NCBI RefSeq assembly: GCF_001039355.2
Contig: NW_019775847.1
Location: 4,001 to 34,580, forward strand
Source: Lingula anatina
Lineage: Eukaryota > Brachiopoda > Lingulata > Lingulida > Lingulidae
Length of the DNA stretch: 30,580 nt
Direction: 5' to 3'
The stretch's first letter is position 1. Each line of letters opens with the position of its first letter. Shown one piece after another: positions 9,701-18,700 of the stretch. Under the pieces are notes generated by a model, which was not told where the DNA came from, ran no database searches, and was given only the letters and a program-made list of their open reading frames with translations. Both the position numbers and the translations under genes were made by a program.

Positions 9701-12700
9701 GTTGACTTTTTACTAACAAGTAATTGGGGAATTGTGATACAGTAACATATAACATATTTCACATACAATGTGATATGTTAAAATTTTTGCTGTAGAATAG
9801 ATTTTTTTTACACTAAGGAGGATAGACATAGGGATGGTGGGGAACAGTGCCATATGGAGGGTCTCTTTTATTGGTTTTAAGATCTTAAACAAAAAATGAT
9901 GTGGATGTGTTTTGCATGCATTACAGCTAATAAATTAGGCAAAGTTTCTAATAAGCATGTTTGTTATGATTCCCAAGGTTGTGTAGGGTGTGTATTGTGA
10001 TAATGATCTGCATGTTTCTCTAGATTGGCGAGTTATATACAAGATGTGTACATTTTTAGCCTTGTTGAAGTATTTTGTTCCAGTTTATAGGGGCTAAAGG
10101 GCAACAGAAATTGCAACTCACCATGCCTTGACGCAGTATAGCAGTAGCTTTTTTTTCTCTTTTGAAAAGACTTTTGTCCAATCAGTTCACTTTTTATGAT
10201 TGCATTATTTTCTATTTGGTTTTGCTATTAATTTTAAATTTTTGCATTGTAGTTTCACCTGTATTTGCTCAAAAGCTCCTATTGGTATCTTTCATTTTAT
10301 TTTGATATATAATTTTGATACACGGTGTTAAAAGGGCAAGAGTGAACCAAGGGGATCAAAGCAGCACGTCAACATTCCGATGAGATCTCCAGGTTAACGA
10401 ACAGGATAAAACCAATGTGTTTTGTTCATAAAACATAATGTGATGATTTCTGTCTTATCCAGTCTTAGAGGAACGGCCTATAGCAGGGATTGGCGGTGGT
10501 ATAATGGATGGAGCTTTGGCCCCTGCTGAAGATTCTTCTGAATCTGGTCGTTTAGCTGCTGTAACAACCGTCCGTAAAGCATTCCCCGAGTCCTGGCTGT
10601 GGAGTGAGATGATGGCAGGGTATTCGTCACCTTCATCACTACAGTCCAGGATCATGCTGGCATATGGGATTTTCACCAAATATGTCAGAAAATAGTGATC
10701 TTTTAAATTAAATACTTATTAAGTTATTTTCAGTAAATGTATGTCAGTGACGTTGTTTTATTGCCAAATTGAAATTAAGCTATTTGGTGAAAATTCAGAA
10801 TGTAATGATATGCTAGAATGGTCCCAGACAGTATATTGATTTCTGTTGAGCACTTCAGATGTAGAACTTCATACACAACAGGCTACTGTGGAGTGTGGTG
10901 ATGGTTAAACTGGTACTGTAAAAACTTGAAAATTTAGTCGGTCTTGAAATTTTGTTGGGAGACGATTCTCCACTGACCTAATTTTTTTTTCATTTTGAAA
11001 ATTTTGTCAAACATGATAATGGCCCTCTTGATGCTTTGAAAAGTTTGTCACCTTATGTCAGCTTCACACATTCTAAAATGTTAATTTTTAAGTGACAAAA
11101 TTTTCAAGTATTTACCATATTAGGTTTGCTCAGACATTTTAACAAAGAAGGGGTGCACTTAAATTTATTTACATTCTTTTATAATGTTAGATTCTCCTAC
11201 ACAGCTTTCAATTGCACCCTGTCTTTTATTTAATTACAAATAGGGATGTTGTAACATGTCATCATAGATTTGTCTTTAAAATAATTAACCATTGATTTTC
11301 CTTTAGGGTTTGCTACCAGTTTCCTTTTTAGTCTCTTTGGAAAATTTAGTGAAAATTTTGTCTTTGTGAATGTTAGGTTATTAGAAAATAGAATGGGAAT
11401 ATGAGAAAAAACTTTTATATGAAGGGAATATCATAATTGTGCACTTCTGTAGTCAGTTAATTATTGATGCACTATGTTTAATCTGATAATTCAGCAAGGG
11501 AATTGGTATTTAGTCCAACTTTGATGCTCAAAGTGGTTTTTATATCATTTAGAACTGGTTATAGTTTACGTGGCCTATCCTGTAGTATATGTCAGTGCAT
11601 ATGGTCCCAAACAGTTTTTTAAAAATGTTAGTAGCATTTATCATAGCATGTTGAAAGCTACCCCTGATGCCCTTAGATTTTTGTCTTTTTGCCTTTCTCT
11701 TTTATCTGTTGACATTTGGCAGGTTAGATTGGTCATACCTGATTACCACATATTCCAGAAAAATCTAGAAAAAAATGAATATGTGCTTGTTGTTTCAATA
11801 TTTCTTAAGTTCTGGCTTGCCAGTCTTGGACCATGCTGTTTCTAGGGACTTTCAAGCATACATTTAGCTATGGCTGATTTGTTTTTAGCCTTCGAATACA
11901 TGTATTATGATGAAATGGACTACGATTTTGCCGCAACAGTTTCTGAAAAGACCTTTCATCCAGTTGATGACACAAGTATTACTAAAACTCTGGAGCCTGT
12001 TGAAACAGTTAGAAAGAGTTTTCCAGAAACTTGGCTTTGGAGAGATTCTATTTCTGGGTAAATTCCTGCTAGGTTAGACAAAAGCATGGTATTTTATGCA
12101 TGGCCGTTGAATGTTTGTGTTCAGTTACGGGCATGAAGCTGCTGAAGATGCTATATGTGGAAAATGAATGTCCTCAAGTTACTAAAAACAGTCTGTTTAA
12201 ACTGGTTACATAGGCCTCTTCATTCATCATTGCCCCAGCAGCCAAGAACATAGATTAGAAACAGTTAATAGCCATAGACTATGTTAGGCTAAGTCTTTAA
12301 CCAAGTGGATCAACAGATCTGTGAATTGCTTCATAACTAATTATCATTGCCTTCTTTTAGCACTTTTTGAATAGGAGTAATTGTTATAAACTAAAAATTT
12401 TCAATAGTTTTTGATTCATCTTTTTCAGATGCACTGAATTTGACTAATACATATGACTGTATAGGACATTGTTATGTTAATTTCCATTTGATTTTTCCTT
12501 CCAGTTTGAAAAAAATATATATATTTATATATACTTTTTAACCTTGATACTTATTCTTTTTCACATTATTTTGCATGTTGTCTATATTCTATGATTCATT
12601 GAACTTTTTATCTATCTTTTTTGTTTAAGATGCAGTGCTTGTTTGCAAATCTTATCTGTTGCTTTTCAGTTTTATTAATATTGCTTTTGCTTATTTAAAC

Positions 12701-15700
12701 AGTAACACAATACTCATTCATGTTTCTTTAAGTTACAAAATGTGATAAACCCCCCTTATACAATTTTTGTACAAAATTGTCAAGTTAAACATAAAAATAG
12801 ATCTTAATTATTCTAAAAATGAAGAAATACTTGAGGACACTGACATTTTTATTTTAACCACACGTTTCAGAGCCACAGAAAATAATATTTTAAATTGTAT
12901 TATTTTAGAACTTTTGGTTTTAACTTAAGTAATTTCTCTACAGAATACAAATAGGAAGGTCCTTATGTTTTCAAGAGCATTAATTCTTCACCGAATTTTT
13001 CAACTGTCTCAGTTTTTCTTGCAATTTTTTTCTCATCCCAAGTCAGTTTTTTTAAATAATACTTGTGAGGCCTTAAACATCCGTGTAAGGTCATTTGCAA
13101 ATATACAACATACACATGCTTATATACAACACGTGCAGCTCTACTGGTACAGCACTCACATGCAGATATACAACACACATGCCTAAATTGGAGTCCCCAT
13201 TTTTGTCAGCATGTATTTCTTTGTTTTGATTTCCTCTACACTCAATAAATAACTTGATGCTAACTGTGTTATTCTCAACTAACAGCATGCTCTCTGTTAT
13301 ATGGTAACTACCCACTATATTTCAACAAAATTAATCAAATAACAAGGAATCCCCCAAAACAATGATTTGTTAGTAATATCTGAAAAAGATGACTGAAAAG
13401 TTTTATAAAATAAACATTTTTTTTCAATGAAGGGGCTAAAATAATTGATTTAAAGAATACCTATTACAGTTGAAATAAATGGGGTGTTTGAAATTTGTGA
13501 GTAGCTAATTAGGCAAAGTTTCTAATAAGCATGTTTGTTATGATTCCCAAGGTTGTGTAGGGTGTGTATTGTGATAATGATCTGCATGTTTCTCTAGATT
13601 GGCGAGTTATATACAAGATGTGTACNTACCGTTAGATAATAAAATTAATATCTATCCACACCCAGGCACCATAGTATAAGGGTGTGTTCACAAGGAAACT
13701 ATGATCGTACTAGGTAGATGGATCCAACTCTCTGAGGACTCTCACTGAATGTAATCAGATTAACTGAATGACATGCATCGAGCAGGTAACAGGTGATTAG
13801 TTTTCCTGTGCTGCTCAAGGAGCATGCTATTCAGTTAATCTGGTTGGATTCAGCAAGAGTCCCCATGGAGTTGGACTGATCTACCTAGTACAGTAATTTC
13901 ATTGGGAACGTACCCTTAGTGATAGTTGATGCACTGTGGATATGGTATAGATTGTAAATACCAATGTCATCATGTACATATTATCCAATATTTGTTGGTA
14001 TGATTTCCACTTTGATATTCATGATTTTACTGCGCAAGCGATATGTGAATTAAATGCTATAACGTTTGCAAAGTTTTGATACTTTTCCTACTGAAAAAAA
14101 GTTTCATGTGGTAAAGTAAAATTTTGGTGACTATAAAAAAAAAAGTAAATGTAAACATCAAATTCACATTGTAGGATCTATCTTAAATTAAAGTTCAATA
14201 AATTAAAATTCAGATTTATCATGTTGATTTGTAGTTTTTGTACACAATTGTAACTACACCATGGTCGTCAGTCTATCTTGATGTAATAGTAATTAATTTC
14301 TCTCACTAAGGTCTGATGGGAGAGTATCATTTGAGACCAAGGTGCCAGATACCATTACTTCCTGGGTGGCAAGTGCCTTTGCCGTCAGTGACACAATGGG
14401 ACTGGGTGTGGGTTCCACCCCTGCTAAGGTAGGAAGTGTGAATCTTATCAAGAAAAATATACAGAATTTTAAAGTAAATCTACTAGCCTAGAGTGAAAAT
14501 GTAAAATAAACTCATTTAATTTAATTTTTGTGGTTATTAGTACCGCCAGCGTGTACGCTGGCGGTACTCATGGTTTTAGTCCCGACCCGTCTCGTATGGC
14601 TCCCCCGGCTCATGCGGCTCCGCCGGCTCCTGCGGCTCCGCGTACTGGCGCCGGATACAAGTCACCGTTACCGCTTCTCCTCCTAGACCACAAGGACCCC
14701 TGTCCCCATCTCTTGGATTTAGGTCACACATAACCTCAACTTGAACCCCCAGTTTTTTTTGTCTCAGTCGGTGCATTGACCTGGGCGTGACGCTCGTTGA
14801 AATGCACCCTTGTCAAAATTTTTGAAAATTCAATGCCAATTATCTACCCTACGGAAGGAATTATGGGAAAAATTTCTACAGACAGCTTTCCAAAAGTCAT
14901 ATNNNNNNNNNNNNNNNNNNNNNNNNNNNNNNNNNNNNNNNNNNNNNNNNNNNNNNNNNNNNNNNNNNNNNNNNNNNNNNNNNNNNNNNNNNNNNNNNNN
15001 NNNNNNNNNNNNNNNNNNNNNNNNNNNNNNNNNNNNNNNNNNNNNTTCCCTTTTATCTCCAAAACTGGCAGAGATAGGTCAATAGTTACTATTAAAGTTG
15101 AATAGGAAGTCATATACTGGCAATCTGAGTGTGACCTTGAAATTGACCTTTGACCTACTTTTCATCATGAATTGAACTTTGCAAATTTTGGTTCCCTTTT
15201 ATCTCCAAAACTGGCAGAGATATGCCCAAAGTTGCTATTAAATTTGAATAGAAAGTCATTAGAGGCAATTTACTGTGACCTTAAAATTGACCTTTGACCT
15301 ACTTTTCACCACGAACTGAACTTTGCAAATTTTTGTTGCCTTTTATCTCCAAAACCGGCACAGATAGGTCAATAGTTACTATTTAAGTTGAATAGGAAGT
15401 CATATACTGGCAATCTAAGTGTGACCTTGAAATTGACCTTTGACCTACTTTTTATCATGAACTGAACTCTGCTAATTTATTTCCCTTTTAACTCCATACC
15501 TGGCAGAGATAGGTCCATAGTTACAATTGAAGTTGAATAGGAAGTTATATACTGGTAATCTTACTCTGATCTTGAAATTGACCTTTGACCTACTTTACAC
15601 CTTAAACTGAACTTTGCAACTTTTTTAATGCTTATACTTTCAAAACTGGCAAAGATAAGCCCATAGTTACTATTGAATTTGAATAGAAAGTCATTAGAGG

Positions 15701-18700
15701 CAATTTACTATGACCTTAAAATTGACCTTTGACTTACTTTTCACCATGAACTGAACTTCGCAAATTTTTGTTCCCTTTTATCTCCAAAACTGGCAGAGAT
15801 AGGTCCATAGTTACTATTGCACTTGAATAAGAAGTCATATACTGGCAATCTAAGTGTGACCTTGAAATTGACCTTTGACCTACTTTTCATCATGAATTGA
15901 ATTTTTTTAAATTTGGTTTCCTTTTATCTCCAAAACTGGCAGAGATAGGTCCATAGTTACTATTGAACTTGAATGGGAAGTGATATACTGGCAATTTACT
16001 GTGACCTTAAAATTGACCTTTGACCTACTTTTTATGATGAACTGAATTTTGATTGTACCATTTTTGATTTTTTCTTTTTCTTTTGCATATGTTGAGAATT
16101 CTTGTTGATTGCATTTTATAGAGCTTGTCAAGCACAAGACTGGTGGTGGTGTCTCTTTTTTTGGGGGGAGGGGTCCACATGAATGCGCTTGCTCCAGCTG
16201 GTGGTACTATATCGGGAGGCGGTATCGCCTCTCTGATCCTCTAGTTTAAATTAAATTTTGTCCCGATTTGGTGAAATTTGATGGTTAAATGTTCGATTTT
16301 CAGATTTTGTTTTTTTTGTTTTTTTCAATGTGGCAGTAAGTAGATCAAAGTCAAGATTCAGTGTTGTTTTACTTATTCTACCATTATAGATTTTTTTTTG
16401 CTGTATTTCTTTTTTTAAGATTTCATCAGCACACCTTATAATATAATAAATGGTAGACAGAACTCCTTTTTACTTTATTCTTTACCTTTTCCTTTAAGGA
16501 TCTTTCTTGTTAAAACACAATATAGGAGACTCGTCTAATAACATGCATTTGTGTGTGTGCATGCCTGCATGGACTTGTCAGTCAAATATAGTGGCATATT
16601 TTATTTGAATTTTCAGCTGCGTGCATTTAAACCGTTCTTTGTGACCGTTAACCTGCCGTATTCAGTGGTAAGAGGAGAACAGTTGGAACTGAAGGCTATA
16701 GTGTTCAACTACATGGGAGTGGACCAAACTGTAAGTTATGGGTATTTTTTATCTGAGATACATTTTATTGCTTATTGGCTGGGTCTTAGGCTGCGTTCAC
16801 ATGAAAAATCTATTTTCTAAAAATCTAAAAATCTATTTGTGGTATGTTGTGATCACGGTCTGTGCCCTGAATACCCCGCAGCGTAATTACTGGCAGCACC
16901 GAGAATTAATTACAGCTTTGGAAGTAACTGGCCTGCGCTGCCCGTAATTATGCCTTGGGGTATTCAGGGCACAGACCCTGATCACAACATACCGCAAATA
17001 GATTTTTAGATTTTTAGAAAATAGATTTTTCATGTGAACACAGCCTTAGTATATTGAAATTAATGAAAAAATGTTGTGAACTTCTGAAAAAGGGTTATGA
17101 AATAATCAGATTGATTTCAACTCCTGTGTCATGTGATGTTATATGGAATGTAAAAATATGGAGAAGTATTTAATTACATAATTTTAAAAGATAGTTTGAA
17201 TAGTGATTTTGGTCCAGTTTATATATGCTTTCAAATCTCTTCCTGTCATCATCATGGCAGTGGTAACTAAAATTTATGAAGGGTTCAATACCTGAATTAC
17301 AGTCTTTGTTTTTTTTATATCTAACATTTTTCACATTATTCACTGTGCAAAAAATATGTGCTCACATGCAGTGGGCTATATAGAGTAATCTGTAGCTACT
17401 GGCAGTAACAACAAAATTCTGAATCACTTCGTATGATAATAGATAGATAGATAGATATATAGATAGAAAGAACCAATAATGCTGATAAAAATTTTAAAGT
17501 ATTGCTTGGGCTGTTTATATTTATGCTCAGTGTATAATCGTTGTAACAGTTGTTTATTGCTTAGACTTTATTTTTGTTCTGATAAGATAAAAGATATTTT
17601 CAAATAGCATATTAAAATGCATTTTGTCTTATTGTTTTTAGGTGACAGTTACTCTAAAAAGATCCACAGCTTTTAAGGTTCAAGGAAAGGAAGAATCAAG
17701 CAACAAGATTGATTCAGGCCTTGCCTTTGCTGAAGTCAAGAATGTCATAAAAGTGAGGGGTTACTGTCAGTAATTTTTCCCCTTTTATTTCCTGGTCTAA
17801 TCATGTTATATATTTAAATCTTTTTAGTTTATTATTCACCTTTTATTGAAATTATTTCAATTGAACCTGCCTAATCTAATTTTATATAGATTTTACCAAA
17901 AATGGGCTAAAAGTCATTCTTTTCTGTGACAAAAGTCTTTTCATGACTTCCAAATTCTGTTAATTTTTCGTTTTCACAAAAATGATAATAAAATAACAAT
18001 AATTGTGATCTGATAATTTTGTACCTTATCCCTTGTCTAATAATGGAAATTTTTTCAAGATTTCTCAAGATTATAGATATGAGAAAGAACTATGTTTCAC
18101 TCAGACATTTGAAAAAGTTTAGTTTTACTATATATTTTTGATGTTCTCAGGTACCAGCAGGTGGAGGCACTTCCACCTCCTTCTGGATAGTTCCTCAGGA
18201 CCTAGGTGGGGTCAAGGTCGAGGTGCATGCCCAGTCCACCTCTGCAGCAGACGGGATGGAGAAAATGTTGCTTGTGAAGGTGACAGCAATCATGATGGCT
18301 CTTGACAATCCTGCTGCTTTTAATTTCACTGTTATGTCAACTGAAGTGGTCAGAAGCAGAGAAAAATGTTATAGGTCAAGGATAAGAGTAAAGGCACATG
18401 AAAGCAAAGTGAAAATAAACAAAGATTTTAATTTTAGGGATGAGATTTTTCCAACTACATATGTATTACCACATTTCTGAATTTTTGGGAGCCAAAATAT
18501 CATTGGCTTAGGAAGCCCTCTGGACCCCGTGCCATATTTTCCAATTTTTTCACTAAATGGCAGTCTCAACCCTGTAATGAAATCAGTAGAACTGCCAATA
18601 AGGTTTAAGTATGCATACCAGTCAGATTCAGGAACTTCTTTAATTTGCTTTTTGTAGAATAGAGTTGAAATGCTAATAGCTTTGAACTTGAATAAATTTA

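Larger units (their letters stand above)
5825..9932 (+). repeat. 4.1-kb direct repeat, copy 2 (bait exons A'-D')
   Basis: About 4108 bp matching 1689-5808. Exons A'-D' keep all splice sites and frames. Across the four exons (607 nt) I count five differences: K to R and one silent change in A, H to Q in B, none in C, two silent changes in D. Copy 2 is preceded by the 15 bases TCTCTGATCCTCTAG that directly follow the single N. Confidence 0.93.
12058..14310 (+). other. Intron between the bait array and the next common exon
   Basis: 2.25 kb with no further FPETWLW-type exon found. Holds ATAT-rich DNA near 12515-12533, short ATACAACACACATGC-like repeats near 13100-13185, the 119-bp repeat, a single N (13626) and a foldback MITE (13677-13918). 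Acceptor TCTCACTAAG. Confidence 0.75.
14539..16244 (+). mobile_element. Candidate non-autonomous Helitron-like element with internal satellite (left border uncertain)
   Basis: The right end shows a GC stem GAGGCG-GTAT-CGCCTC, nine bases, then CTAG followed by host T, matching the Helitron 3' pattern (hairpin then CTRR, insertion before T). The interior has a ~145-bp tandem array, a layout known from bivalve Helitron-related elements. No Rep/helicase coding seen. The left end is set at the hairpin only by composition; no 5' TC terminus was proven. Confidence 0.42.
14429..16616 (+). other. Intron carrying a repeat-rich insertion
   Basis: Holds a perfect hairpin (14539-14568), a GC-rich block, a 143-N gap, a ~145-bp satellite (15046-16040) and a Helitron-like 3' terminus (to 16244). 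From 16245 to 16616 it is AT-rich with nothing recognised. Acceptor GAATTTTCAG. Confidence 0.8.
16731..17641 (+). other. Intron with Harbinger-type MITE and GATA microsatellite
   Basis: Besides the MITE (16789-17045) and (GATA)n near 17440-17467, nothing coding seen. Confidence 0.8.

Noticed and set aside
11570-11845. 91-codon open frame in the E-F intron
   Set aside because: No similarity to the family, no FPETWLW strand, no matching splice phases; probably chance.
12058-14310. Further bait exons after F
   Set aside because: I looked for FPExW-like strands with a GG|GT donor and found none.
14530-14733. Pro/Ala-rich open frame in the GC-rich block
   Set aside because: Composition follows short GC repeats (CGGCTCC-like) inside a probable mobile element; no protein family recognised.
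14903-15045. Translated frames across the N run
   Set aside because: They are placeholder residues across an assembly gap, not coding sequence.
15046-16040. CRISPR-like array
   Set aside because: Units are full tandem repeats of about 145 bp with no short-repeat/unique-spacer structure, in a eukaryotic intron.
18223-18480. Read-through frame beyond the exon ending at 18279
   Set aside because: The family pattern LLVK|PEG needs splicing to 18714; the extension has no similarity.
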